64,000 nucleotides of DNA from Gemmobacter sp034519525 (GTDB lineage: Bacteria > Pseudomonadota > Alphaproteobacteria > Rhodobacterales > Rhodobacteraceae), in the NCBI GenBank assembly GCA_034519525.1, contig JAXHOJ010000061.1, positions 62,001-126,000 of the forward strand. Reading direction: 5' to 3'. Position 1 is the stretch's first letter. Each line of letters begins with the position of its first letter. The position numbers and the translations under genes are program-made. This document shows positions 50,405 to 58,405 of this stretch, one piece after another. Below the pieces are notes generated by a model, which saw only the letters and a list, made by a program, of their open reading frames with translations, was not told where the DNA came from and ran no database searches.

Positions 50405-51880
50405 GTGCAGTCGAAAGCGATTTCCATCGAGCTGGAGCATCAGGGCCTGCGGCAACGCGCGCTGAAGCTCATGGGGGCTCTTCTGCTGGGGGTGGCGGTG
50501 GCCATCGGGCCCGCCGGGCTGGTTGAGGCCCGCGCCGCACCGGAAAGTTTTGCCGATCTGGCCGAACAGATCAGCCCCTCTGTCGTCAATATCACCACCT
50601 CTGCCGTGGTCGAAGCCTCGACCGAGAATATGCCGCAACTGCCCGAAGGTTCGCCCTTCCAGGATTTCTTCGACCAGTTCCAGAACCCCAACGGGAATGG
50701 CGAACCCCGCCGCTCCGAGGCGCTGGGCTCGGGCTTCGTGATTTCCGAAGACGGCTATATCGTCACGAACAACCACGTCATCGAAGGCGCCGACGAGATC
50801 GAGATCGAGTTTTTCTCGGGCGACCGGCTGCCTGCCAAACTGGTAGGCACCGATCCGAAAACCGATATCGCGCTGCTGAAGGTGGAAAGCAGCAAACCGC
50901 TGCCATTTGTCAACTTCGGCAATAGCGATCTGATGCGTGTGGGCGACTGGGTTCTGGCGATGGGCAACCCGCTGGGGCAGGGCTTCTCTGTGTCTTCGGG
51001 CATCGTGTCGGCCCGCAACCGCGCGCTGTCGGGCACCTATGACGATTACATCCAGACCGATGCCGCGATCAACAAGGGCAATTCCGGCGGGCCGCTGTTC
51101 AACATGGATGGTCAGGTGATCGGGGTGAACACCGCGATCCTGTCGCCCACCGGCGGGTCCATCGGGATCGGCTTTTCCATGGCGTCGAATGTTGTGACAA
51201 AGGTTGTGGATCAGCTGCGCCAGTTCGGTGAAACCCGTCGCGGCTGGCTGGGCGTGCGGATCCAGGATGTCACCCCGGATGTGGCCGAGGCCATGTCGCT
51301 GGGCACGGCCACCGGCGCGCTGGTCACCGATGTGCCGGACGGCCCCGCCAAAGACAGCGGGATGCTGGCGGGCGATGTCATCACCAGCTTTGATGGCAAG
51401 GATATCAAGGATGTCCGCGATCTGACGCGCCGCGTGGCCGATGCCCCGGTAGGTCAGGCCGTGAAGGTGATCGTGCTGCGCGAAGGCAAAAGCGAAACGC
51501 TCGCCGTGACGCTGGGCCGCCGGGAAGAGGCCGAGGCCGCCGAGGCTTCGACCACGCAGCCCGGCGCCGATCCGGCCCCCGCCACGACCGAGATGCTGGG
51601 CCTCACCGTGGCACCGCTGACCGATGAACGCATCGCGGAACTTGGCCTGCCGGCCGAGGCGCAGGGCCTGCTCATCACCAAGGTGGATGGCACATCCGAG
51701 GCGTTCTCCAAAGGTCTGCGCGATGGCGATCTCATCACCGAGGCAGGCCAGCAAAAGGTGACCAGCGTGCAGGATCTGCAGGCCCGGATTTCCGAGGCGA
51801 AAGAGGCCGGGCGCAAATCCATCCTGTTGCTGATCCGCCGTGAAGGTGATCCGCGCTTCGTGGCGCTGAGCGTCGAATAA
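50405..51880 (+). CDS. degP: Do family periplasmic serine protease (DegP/MucD type)
   Basis: 491 residues with a GTG start after AAGGAG. The signal peptide is near residues 20-45 (LGVAVAIGPAGLVEARAA). Catalytic triad: His in IVTNNHVIEGA, Asp in DPKTDIALLKV, Ser in NKGNSGGPLFN. PDZ1 begins near GWLGVRIQDV and PDZ2 near EMLGLTVAPL. It degrades or refolds damaged envelope proteins. Being downstream of hflKC, it forms an envelope quality-control locus. A strong terminator follows. Confidence 0.95.
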   Translation: MQSKAISIELEHQGLRQRALKLMGALLLGVAVAIGPAGLVEARAAPESFADLAEQISPSVVNITTSAVVEASTENMPQLPEGSPFQDFFDQFQNPNGNGEPRRSEALGSGFVISEDGYIVTNNHVIEGADEIEIEFFSGDRLPAKLVGTDPKTDIALLKVESSKPLPFVNFGNSDLMRVGDWVLAMGNPLGQGFSVSSGIVSARNRALSGTYDDYIQTDAAINKGNSGGPLFNMDGQVIGVNTAILSPTGGSIGIGFSMASNVVTKVVDQLRQFGETRRGWLGVRIQDVTPDVAEAMSLGTATGALVTDVPDGPAKDSGMLAGDVITSFDGKDIKDVRDLTRRVADAPVGQAVKVIVLREGKSETLAVTLGRREEAEAAEASTTQPGADPAPATTEMLGLTVAPLTDERIAELGLPAEAQGLLITKVDGTSEAFSKGLRDGDLITEAGQQKVTSVQDLQARISEAKEAGRKSILLLIRREGDPRFVALSVE

Positions 51881-51903
51881 GCACCAATCGCCGGTGCAGC
51901 GGG

Positions 51904-51930
51904 GGCGGCAGGGCAACCTGCCGCCTTTTT
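51904..51930 (+). terminator. intrinsic terminator after degP
   Basis: GGCGGCAGG-GCAA-CCTGCCGCC (51904-51925) is a perfect 9-bp stem with a tetraloop, followed by TTTTT (51926-51930). Confidence 0.92.
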
Positions 51931-51987
51931 GCTTTACGCGGGGCGTGGCTGCGGCAATTCTGCACCCCCGCCATGAACAGGACCACC

Positions 51988-52386
51988 ATGACCGACATCA
52001 GCCCGCCGCCAAGCCCGCCAGATCACCAGCCCGTCATCCGCACCATTGCCATGCCCGCCGATACCAACCCGTCGGGCGATATCTTCGGCGGCTGGCTGAT
52101 GGCGCAGATGGATCTGGCGGCGGGCAATCTTGCTGCCCGCATCGCCCGTGGCCGCGCCGCCACCATCGCGGTGGAAGGCATGACCTTCCTGAAACCCGTG
52201 AAAGTGGGGGACGAAGTCTCGCTCTATGCGGATCTGGAGGGGATGGGCCGCAGCTCCATGCGGATTCATGTCGAGGCCTGGCGCCGTGATCGCTATGGGG
52301 CCGAAAGCATCAAGGTCACCGATGCCACCTTCACCTTCGTCGCCATCGACGCCGAAGGCCGCACCCGCGCCATCCCGAGGGACTGA
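51988..52386 (+). CDS. acyl-CoA thioesterase, YciA-like hotdog fold
   Basis: A 132-residue hotdog thioesterase that hydrolyses acyl-CoA esters. The signature is IRTIAMPADTNPSGDIFGGW with LMAQMDLAAG near residue 40, including the catalytic Asp/Asn region of the YciA group, and VEGMTFLKPVKVGDE. ATG 51988 is preferred because AGGA lies 7 bases before it; ATG 51973 would add five residues. It is monocistronic between degP and repeat copy D. Confidence 0.88.
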   Translation: MTDISPPPSPPDHQPVIRTIAMPADTNPSGDIFGGWLMAQMDLAAGNLAARIARGRAATIAVEGMTFLKPVKVGDEVSLYADLEGMGRSSMRIHVEAWRRDRYGAESIKVTDATFTFVAIDAEGRTRAIPRD

Positions 52387-52416
52387 GCCTTAGCCCGGCC
52401 GTGCCCCGGCTATCCT

Positions 52417-52481
52417 CTTCCTCTTGGCAAAAATACCCTCGGGGGAGGCCCGGCACGGGCCGTGGGGGCGGAAAGCCCCCC
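52417..52481 (-). repeat. composite intergenic repeat, copy D
   Basis: On the minus strand: stem-loop one GGGGGC-TTTCC-GCCCCC, stem-loop two GGCCCG-TGC-CGGGCC, then CCCCCGAGGGTATTTTTG and CCAAGAGGAAG. The order matches copies A and B. It fills most of the gap between the thioesterase and the HD protein, which converge. Confidence 0.8.
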
Positions 52482-52507
52482 GCGCCGCCTGCCACCCCGC
52501 GCAGTCC

Positions 52508-53146
52508 TCAGCCGATCTCGCGCAGCAGCCGGGCGCGGAAGGCCTGCATCCATTCCGCCCCCTCGGAGGCCAGCAGGCGGCCCTCGGCGGTCTGCATGGC
52601 ATCTGCCACCGGGAACAGCTTCACCTCCAGATGATCCAGCGCAAAGGCGCGGTCATCCAGCGGGCGGCGCTGGGCCAGCGGATCTTCGGCATCAAACAGC
52701 GCGCCGCCCATGGCGCCCGCCACGCAGAACATCCGCGCCAGCCCAAGCGCCCCCAGCGCCTCCAGACGGTCGGCATCCTGCAGGATCTTCGCCTCCAGGG
52801 TTTCAGGGGCCACCCCGCCGGAAAAGCTGTGCGCGGCGATGGCATGGGCCACAGCCGCAATCTTGTCCGCCGAAAAATCGCGGCCCGCCAGATAATCCGC
52901 CACCACTTTGGCCGACATCTGCGCCGCCTGCGCGCGATCGGGTGAATCCTTGGGCAAGTTCACCACATCATGGAACATGGCGGCGGCCAGCAGCACCTCC
53001 AGATCGGCGCCGCCCTCGGCCCGGGCGATGCGCTGGCAGTTGCGCCAGACCCGGCGCAGATGGCCCAGATCATGCGCGCCATCGCTTTGCCCGGCCCAGT
53101 GGCGCAGCACTTCGGCCTCATATTCCGCCTGACGGCTTTGCAGCAT
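52508..53146 (-). CDS. HD domain phosphohydrolase
   Basis: 212 residues of the HD superfamily, probably a metal-dependent phosphohydrolase. Metal ligands are His in GAHDLGHLRRV, the HD pair in AAMFHDVVNLPKDSP near residue 60, and Asp in AKILQDADRLEALGA near residue 125. This resembles the YedJ-like group. AAGGA precedes the ATG. It starts one base after the stop of the peptidoglycan-binding lipoprotein gene. The substrate is unknown. Confidence 0.87.
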   Translation of the reverse strand: MLQSRQAEYEAEVLRHWAGQSDGAHDLGHLRRVWRNCQRIARAEGGADLEVLLAAAMFHDVVNLPKDSPDRAQAAQMSAKVVADYLAGRDFSADKIAAVAHAIAAHSFSGGVAPETLEAKILQDADRLEALGALGLARMFCVAGAMGGALFDAEDPLAQRRPLDDRAFALDHLEVKLFPVADAMQTAEGRLLASEGAEWMQAFRARLLREIG

Positions 53147-53147
53147 G

Positions 53148-53687
53148 TTACAGATCCTTCAGATCGGTGGTCACCAGCCCCAGCGCCCGCGCTGCCGCCA
53201 GTGACAGCACCGGGCTGTCCAGCCCCAGCGGCTCCTGAAAGCGGCGGATCGCGTCGCGGGTCGGGGCGTCCAGTACGCCCGATACCGGCGCCAGATAATA
53301 GCCCCGCGCCTTCAGCGCCCGCTGCAGCGTCGCCACAAATTCCAGCGTCATCTCGGCCGGGCAGGGGGTGCGGAAATGCACGGCCGTGCGGTCGCGCACG
53401 ATGCGCTGATGGGTATCGCTGCGATAGCTGGCAGGGCTGATCACCCGGCCCGTGGCATCCCGCCGCTCCGGGGTCACCACCACCTGTTCCGACACGGTCT
53501 CGATCACGGCGGGGGTTACATCCGTCGCCCAGCACTCCCCCGGCCCACCCGCGGGCGGTGGGGCATCCGGCGTGGCCGCACGGCGGATTTCCGTCTTCAG
53601 ATCGGCGGTTGCGGGGGCTTCGGGCCGCGGTCCCGGCTGGCAGCCAGCCAGCACCAGCACTGCAGCAATTGCCAAGGATCTTGCCAT
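53148..53687 (-). CDS. peptidoglycan-binding domain lipoprotein
   Basis: 179 residues from ATG 53687. The signal peptide has lipobox VLAGC (Cys near residue 16). The C-terminal third is a peptidoglycan-binding-1 domain: FVATLQRALKARGYYLAP and DAPTRDAIRRFQEPLGLD. The middle part (about 50-110), with CWATDVTPAVIETVSEQVVV, is not recognised. It probably anchors to the outer membrane and binds murein. It is followed directly by the HD gene. Confidence 0.82.
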   Translation of the reverse strand: MARSLAIAAVLVLAGCQPGPRPEAPATADLKTEIRRAATPDAPPPAGGPGECWATDVTPAVIETVSEQVVVTPERRDATGRVISPASYRSDTHQRIVRDRTAVHFRTPCPAEMTLEFVATLQRALKARGYYLAPVSGVLDAPTRDAIRRFQEPLGLDSPVLSLAAARALGLVTTDLKDL

Positions 53688-53853
53688 GCGGGCTTTCTGC
53701 TCTGCCTCTGGGATGCGGTGCAAATCGCCGCGCGGGCAAAGATAGCGTCATTCCGGCTGCGGCGAAAGGCCCTGCTGCCCTGCAGCACCACTGGCAAAGC
53801 CTTGGGATATCGCCTATCTCTCTGCGCAGCGATGGATGCAAGAGGCCCGGCAA

Positions 53854-54177
53854 ATGGCAAAAATCACCTATGTGGAGCATAACGGCAAGCAACACGTCAT
53901 CGAGGTCGCCAGCGGCCTGACGGTGATGGAGGGGGCGCGCGACAATGGCGTGCCGGGGATCGAGGCCGATTGCGGCGGCGCCTGCGCCTGTTCCACCTGC
54001 CATGTCTATGTCGCGGCGGATTGGGTTGAAAAACTGCCGAAGAAAGACGCGATGGAAGAAGACATGCTGGATTTCGCCTGGCAGCCCGATCCCGTCCGCT
54101 CGCGTCTGACCTGCCAGCTCAAGGTCACCGATGCGCTGGATGGCCTGGTGGTGAACCTGCCGGAAAAGCAGATCTGA
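53854..54177 (+). CDS. fdxE: [2Fe-2S] ferredoxin, FdVI/adrenodoxin type
   Basis: A 107-residue ferredoxin. Iron-sulfur ligands are Cys in EADCGGACACSTCHVYV (Cys-x5-Cys-x2-Cys) and the fourth in SRLTCQLKV. The ending LPEKQI and overall pattern match FdVI of Rhodobacter capsulatus, encoded by fdxE. It is the adrenodoxin-like class that supplies electrons for iron-sulfur assembly or P450s. The start is ATG 53854; ATG 53836 is possible. Confidence 0.92.
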   Translation: MAKITYVEHNGKQHVIEVASGLTVMEGARDNGVPGIEADCGGACACSTCHVYVAADWVEKLPKKDAMEEDMLDFAWQPDPVRSRLTCQLKVTDALDGLVVNLPEKQI

Positions 54178-54199
54178 ACGCCGGTCAGGGCGGCGCGCG

Positions 54200-54862
54200 T
54201 CAGAACGCGTGCGGCCGCCCGTCCCAGGTTTCAAAACAGCCGGTTGTGGCCAAAGACAAGGCCTGCAGCCGCTGCATCAGGCCAAGCGCGGCCTCGGTCG
54301 CGGGGATTTCGGCATCCGCGCCGCCCATGTCGGTCTGCACCCAACCGGGGTGATAGATGCCAACCGCCACACCATCTGCGCGCAGGTCGGTCGCCAGATT
54401 GCGGCCCAGATTCAGCACGGCGGCCTTGGAGGCCCGATAGGCATAGCTGCCGCCCGGCGCCCGCGTGGTCGATCCCATCTGCGAAGACAGGATCATCACC
54501 CGCCCCCGCGCCGCGCGCAGATGGGGTAGCAGCGCCTGCACGGTCAGAAATGTGCCGGTGACATTCACCGCAAAACTCTCGGCCCAGATCGCGGGCGGAT
54601 AGCCATCCTCAAGGCTTTGCCCCTGATCCAGCAACACGCCCGCATTGCAGATCACCGCATCCAGCGCCACATCCTGCAGCCGCTGCGCCAGCGCCGCCTG
54701 CGATGCGGGCTCGGTCACCTCCAGCCGTTCCCAGCGGATGCCCGGTTCTGGCGGAGGCGTGCCGCGCGTGGTGCCGATCACCTGCCAGCCCTGCGCCGCT
54801 GCCTCCCGCGCCAGATGAAGCCCGATGCCGCGCCCGGCGCCCGTCACCAGCAGATGCCGCAT
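54200..54862 (-). CDS. SDR family NAD(P)-dependent oxidoreductase
   Basis: A 220-residue short-chain dehydrogenase. The dinucleotide-binding motif is LVTGAGRGIGLHLA near residue 5, with the NAG motif in VICNAGVLLD. The catalytic Ser is in ILSSQMGS and the Tyr-x-x-x-Lys in YAYRASKAAV. It matches the C-factor-like or DHRS-like group. The ATG overlaps the DUF1178 stop by one base. The substrate is unknown. Confidence 0.9.
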   Translation of the reverse strand: MRHLLVTGAGRGIGLHLAREAAAQGWQVIGTTRGTPPPEPGIRWERLEVTEPASQAALAQRLQDVALDAVICNAGVLLDQGQSLEDGYPPAIWAESFAVNVTGTFLTVQALLPHLRAARGRVMILSSQMGSTTRAPGGSYAYRASKAAVLNLGRNLATDLRADGVAVGIYHPGWVQTDMGGADAEIPATEAALGLMQRLQALSLATTGCFETWDGRPHAF

Positions 54863-55284
54863 CAGCTTACCTTCCGGCCCGGCATGAACGGCAGGGGGGC
54901 CACCGGCACACCGTCTTCGATCAGCTTGCGGGCCTCGTCGGGTTTCGCCTCGCCATAGATCGGCCGTTCGGGGGCATTGCCTGCATGGATCTTGCGCGCC
55001 TCGGTCACGAAATTCACGCCGACATATTCCGAATGGGTTTCAATCTCGCGCCGAAGTGCGGCCAGCGCCTCTTCCGCCGGGGTGGTGGGCGTCGACAGTG
55101 GCCGGGCAGGCTCGGCCGCCTTGGTGGCCACAGCCGGCGCCATCAGCGCCTTTTCCACCTGCCCGCTGCCGCAAATGGCACAAGACACCAGCCCACGCGC
55201 CTTCAGATCATCGAAAGCGGTGCCAGAGGCGAACCAGCTTTCGAAATCATGGCCTTGGTCGCAGTGCAGCGTGAAGCGGATCAT
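54862..55284 (-). CDS. DUF1178 family protein
   Basis: 140 residues. The N-terminus is IRFTLHCDQGHDFESWFASG, with Cys, and VSCAICGSGQVEKALMAPAV has a Cys-x2-Cys pair, suggesting a zinc-ribbon of four Cys/His. This matches DUF1178. The C-terminal half, with TEARKIHAGNAPERPIYG, is family-typical. It is upstream of and coupled to the SDR gene. Function is unknown. Confidence 0.9.
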   Translation of the reverse strand: MIRFTLHCDQGHDFESWFASGTAFDDLKARGLVSCAICGSGQVEKALMAPAVATKAAEPARPLSTPTTPAEEALAALRREIETHSEYVGVNFVTEARKIHAGNAPERPIYGEAKPDEARKLIEDGVPVAPLPFMPGRKVS

Positions 55285-55355
55285 TCCTTAAGCCCAGCAA
55301 AAACCCATCCGGCAGAGATGGCCTGCCCTGCACTGGAATTCAAGTCGTTACCAGA

Positions 55356-55847
55356 TCAGCCCTGCGTGCCCGTGGTATCGGCAAGCTGTGCAGGCAGCGC
55401 GGCCAGCAGTTCGCGCAGTTCCGGTTCGGCCACCTTGCCCGAGGCTTTTTTCGGGCTGAACCACTTGCGGCGCCGCTGCCCGGCCTCGGGAAAGCTGTTG
55501 GCCAGCTTGTTCACCTTCAGCGCATAAACCGCCACCACGCAGGGCACCTGCACCTGCGGCCCCTTCGGCTTGTCCAGCAGCTTGTCATAGGAATAAAGCC
55601 CGATGCAGCGCGGGTCGGGCTTGCCTTCAACCCCTGCCTCTTCCCAGGCCTCGCGCGCGGCAGAGCCTTCGGGCGGCAGCCCCTTGATCGGCCAGCCCTT
55701 GGGGATGACCCAGCGCCCGGTATCGCGGCTGGTAATCAGCAAGACCTCTGGCCCCGCCGCGCCTTCGCGCCAGCAGACGGCCCCGTATTGGGTGCGCGTA
55801 TCGCCCGCATCCTGCGATGCCAGATATGCCTCTCCCCCGATGGTCAT
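55356..55847 (-). CDS. NUDIX hydrolase (diphosphoinositol polyphosphate phosphohydrolase-like)
   Basis: About 163 residues if started at ATG 55847 (MTIGGEAYLASQ); an open frame reaches 55976 but reads as non-coding there. The NUDIX box is GLPPEGSAAREAWEEAGVEG with KGWPIKG before it, as in DIPP-like hydrolases. It would cleave a nucleoside diphosphate linked to another group. The surrounding genes do not indicate the substrate. Confidence 0.87.
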   Translation of the reverse strand: MTIGGEAYLASQDAGDTRTQYGAVCWREGAAGPEVLLITSRDTGRWVIPKGWPIKGLPPEGSAAREAWEEAGVEGKPDPRCIGLYSYDKLLDKPKGPQVQVPCVVAVYALKVNKLANSFPEAGQRRRKWFSPKKASGKVAEPELRELLAALPAQLADTTGTQG

Positions 55848-56072
55848 GCCCTGCTTGCCTGCCTTCTGTCCCGAACCCTGCACATTGCGCAAAGATACTA
55901 TACCGCCGATGTCGCCCGGGTTCACCCCGGATGCGACGTGTTGCCTGCCATATAGGGACATCTGCGCCGATTTCAAAACTCAGGGCGCAATTGCCTGCGC
56001 AAAGCGCATTGACGCGCGTGGAACGTGCATTATCTGCAACACTGCATGTTTGTGTGGCAGCAGGAGAATGGG

Positions 56073-56633
56073 ATGCGCTGGTCAAGGCGGCAGGTTCTCG
56101 GCAGAGGGGCGACCCTTCTGATGGCAAGCGGCCTGATTGCCACGGGTCTGGCCCCGGTTTGGGCGGCAGCGGCGCCCGGCTTTCGCTTCGACAATATCGA
56201 CGGCGGCAGTTTCGATCTGGCCGATTGGCGCGGGCGCCCGGTTCTGGTGGTGAACACCGCCTCGCTCTGCGGTTTCGCGGGCCAGTTCGACAGCCTGCAG
56301 CAGCTGCAGGATCGTTACGCCGACCGTGGCCTGATCGTTCTGGCCGTGCCCTCGGATGATTTCCAGCAAGAGCTTGCCAGCGCGGCCGAGGTCAAGGAAT
56401 ACTGTTCCGTGAACTTCGATCTGACCCTCAGGATGACCGGCATCACCCATGTCAAAGGTGCACAGGCCCATCCCTTTTATCGCTGGATGGCCGAAACCCA
56501 TGGCTTCACCCCGGGCTGGAACTTCAACAAGATCCTGCTGGGCCGTGATGGACAGCCACTTGGCACCTGGGGGGCACCGGCAGCCCCGCTTTCGGCGCCG
56601 ATCACCGGCGCCATCGAAGCGGCCCTTGGCTGA
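56073..56633 (+). CDS. glutathione peroxidase family protein, Tat-exported
   Basis: A 186-residue peroxidase. A twin-arginine signal (SRRQVLGRGATLLMASGLIA) ends near AAAAPG, so the protein goes folded to the periplasm. The peroxidatic Cys is in VVNTASLCGFAGQFDSLQQL near residue 68; WNFNKILLGRDGQ is the second family motif with the catalytic Trp-Asn. AGGAG precedes the ATG. It removes peroxides, probably with a thioredoxin-type donor, since a periplasmic one lacks glutathione. Confidence 0.88.
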   Translation: MRWSRRQVLGRGATLLMASGLIATGLAPVWAAAAPGFRFDNIDGGSFDLADWRGRPVLVVNTASLCGFAGQFDSLQQLQDRYADRGLIVLAVPSDDFQQELASAAEVKEYCSVNFDLTLRMTGITHVKGAQAHPFYRWMAETHGFTPGWNFNKILLGRDGQPLGTWGAPAAPLSAPITGAIEAALG

Positions 56634-56646
56634 CCTGCCGTCTGGC

Positions 56647-56668
56647 GCAAGGCCGGCGGGGGCCTTGC
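56647..56668 (+). terminator. hairpin immediately before the deacetylase GTG
   Basis: GCAAGGCC-GGCGGG-GGCCTTGC is a perfect 8-bp stem just after the peroxidase stop (56633). Its 3' end is one base before the GTG at 56670. It may attenuate read-through, or its position may show that the deacetylase really starts further in. Confidence 0.5.
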
Positions 56669-56669
56669 G

Positions 56670-57866
56670 GTGAAAGACAGCCGCGATCCTCAGGCCCCGC
56701 CCGTTGCGGCGCCAGTGTCGCCCCACGCATCGGCCCCTGCATCGCCGGTCGGCCCGCTGTTCATCGGCTCTGAAATCTATCGCGGCTCCTCCTATGGCGG
56801 GCTGCATCCGCTGCGGGTGCCGCGCGTTCCCACGGTGATGGATCTGGCCCGCGCCCTAGGCTGGCTGCCGCACCGGCTGTATCGCGCCAGCCCGCGCGCC
56901 AAGGCACCGGCGCTGGCCCTCTGGCATGATCCCGATTACATCACCGCGCTGGAGGCCGCCGAATCCCTTGCGCGCGACAACCGCCCCGCCCCTGAAGACT
57001 GGCGCCTGCGCTACGGGCTGGGCACGCTGTCGAACCCGCTTTACCCCGAAATGTTCCGCAGGCCCGCCACCGGCGCGGGCGCCATGCTCTGGGCGGCCGA
57101 GATGCTGGCGGCGGCGCCTGCCGGCGTGATCCATGCGCCGGGCGCGGGCACCCACCACGGGCTGAAAGGCCGGGCCAACGGCTTTTGCTATCTGAATGAT
57201 GTGGTGCTGGGCATCCTGGCCCTGCGCCGCGCCGGGCTGACGCGCATCGCCTATGTCGATATCGACGCCCATCACAGCGACGGGGTGGAAACCGCCTTCG
57301 CAGGCCAGCCCGATATCCTGATGATCTCGGTGCATGAAGAGGGGCGCTGGCCCTTCACCGGCGGGCTGCAGGACCGGGCCGGTGGCAACGGCTTCAACCT
57401 GCCGGTACCGCGCGGCTTCAATGACAGCGAAATGGCGGTGGTGCTGCACGATTTCATCCTGCCCCGGGTTGCCGCCCATGCGCCGCAGGCCATAGTTCTG
57501 CAATGCGGCGCCGATGCGCTGGAGGAAGATCCGCTGGCCCGGCTGTCGCTGTCCAACCGGGCGCATCTGGCCACGGTGGCCGCGCTGCGCGATCTGGCGC
57601 CCCGGCTGATCGTCACGGGGGGCGGCGGCTACAATCCCTGGTCGGTGGGGCGCTGCTGGACGGCGATCTGGGGCCTGCTGTCGGGCCAGCCGCTGCCCGA
57701 AACCCTGCCGCCCGCCGCGCAGGCGGTGCTGCAGGGCCTGCACTGGCATGGCGGACAGCGGCCCTTGCCAGATCCCGCGCTCTTGACCACATTGGTCGAT
57801 GCCCCCCGCGAAGGTCCGGTGCGCCCGGTCATCCGCGACAGGATAAAGGTTCTCGCCACCCGATGA
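56670..57866 (+). CDS. histone deacetylase family protein
   Basis: A 398-residue zinc amidohydrolase with a GTG start that may be too far upstream: homology-like sequence begins near residue 30 with LFIGSEIYRGSSYGG. Catalytic His pair in GAGTHHGLKGRANGF, zinc ligands in YVDIDAHHSDGVE and CGADALEEDP, and Tyr in VTGGGGYNPWS. It resembles AcuC-type deacetylases. It is the second of the superfamily in this window. The ThpR gene overlaps its stop (ATGA). Confidence 0.87.
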   Translation: MKDSRDPQAPPVAAPVSPHASAPASPVGPLFIGSEIYRGSSYGGLHPLRVPRVPTVMDLARALGWLPHRLYRASPRAKAPALALWHDPDYITALEAAESLARDNRPAPEDWRLRYGLGTLSNPLYPEMFRRPATGAGAMLWAAEMLAAAPAGVIHAPGAGTHHGLKGRANGFCYLNDVVLGILALRRAGLTRIAYVDIDAHHSDGVETAFAGQPDILMISVHEEGRWPFTGGLQDRAGGNGFNLPVPRGFNDSEMAVVLHDFILPRVAAHAPQAIVLQCGADALEEDPLARLSLSNRAHLATVAALRDLAPRLIVTGGGGYNPWSVGRCWTAIWGLLSGQPLPETLPPAAQAVLQGLHWHGGQRPLPDPALLTTLVDAPREGPVRPVIRDRIKVLATR

Positions 57867-58405
57867 TCCGCGCCTTTGTCGCCATTGCCATGCCTGAAGA
57901 TGTGGTAAACCGCCTGCGCCTGCTGCAATTCCTGCTGCCCCTGCCCAGACGGGTGGAACCAGAGGATTTTCACCTGACGCTGGCCTTTCTGGGCGAACAG
58001 CCCGATCACCGGCTGGAAGCCGTGCATGACGGGCTGGAACGTCTGGCCTTCCCGCCCTTCGCGCTGGAACTGCGCGGTCTGGGGCTGTTTGGCGGGGCCA
58101 AACCGCGCCTCGCCTTTGCCGCCGTGCCGGAGCTGCCGGATCTGATCCGCCTGCAGGCCAAGATCGCCCGCATTGCCGTAGCAGCGGGCATCGCGGTGCC
58201 CTCGCGGGATTTTCATCCCCATGTCACGCTGGGCCGCTTTGCCCCACCCCCGCCGGATCAGGCGATCCGGCTGGAACGCGGCGTGGCCGCTGAACAGGGC
58301 TTTCACGCCGGGCCATGGGCGGTGGCAGAGATCGGGCTTTACGCCTCTTATCCGCAATCGCATGGCCCGAAATATGATCTGATCGCCAGCTATCCCCTGG
58401 CCTGA
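57863..58405 (+). CDS. thpR: RNA 2',3'-cyclic phosphodiesterase
   Basis: A 180-residue 2H phosphoesterase. The two His-x-Thr motifs are FHLTLAFLGE near residue 38 and FHPHVTLGRF near residue 119. The start MIRAFVAIAMPED is typical. It opens 2',3'-cyclic phosphates of RNA. The ATG overlaps the deacetylase stop; the 3' end overlaps the convergent kdtA gene by 16 bases. Confidence 0.93.
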   Translation: MIRAFVAIAMPEDVVNRLRLLQFLLPLPRRVEPEDFHLTLAFLGEQPDHRLEAVHDGLERLAFPPFALELRGLGLFGGAKPRLAFAAVPELPDLIRLQAKIARIAVAAGIAVPSRDFHPHVTLGRFAPPPPDQAIRLERGVAAEQGFHAGPWAVAEIGLYASYPQSHGPKYDLIASYPLA

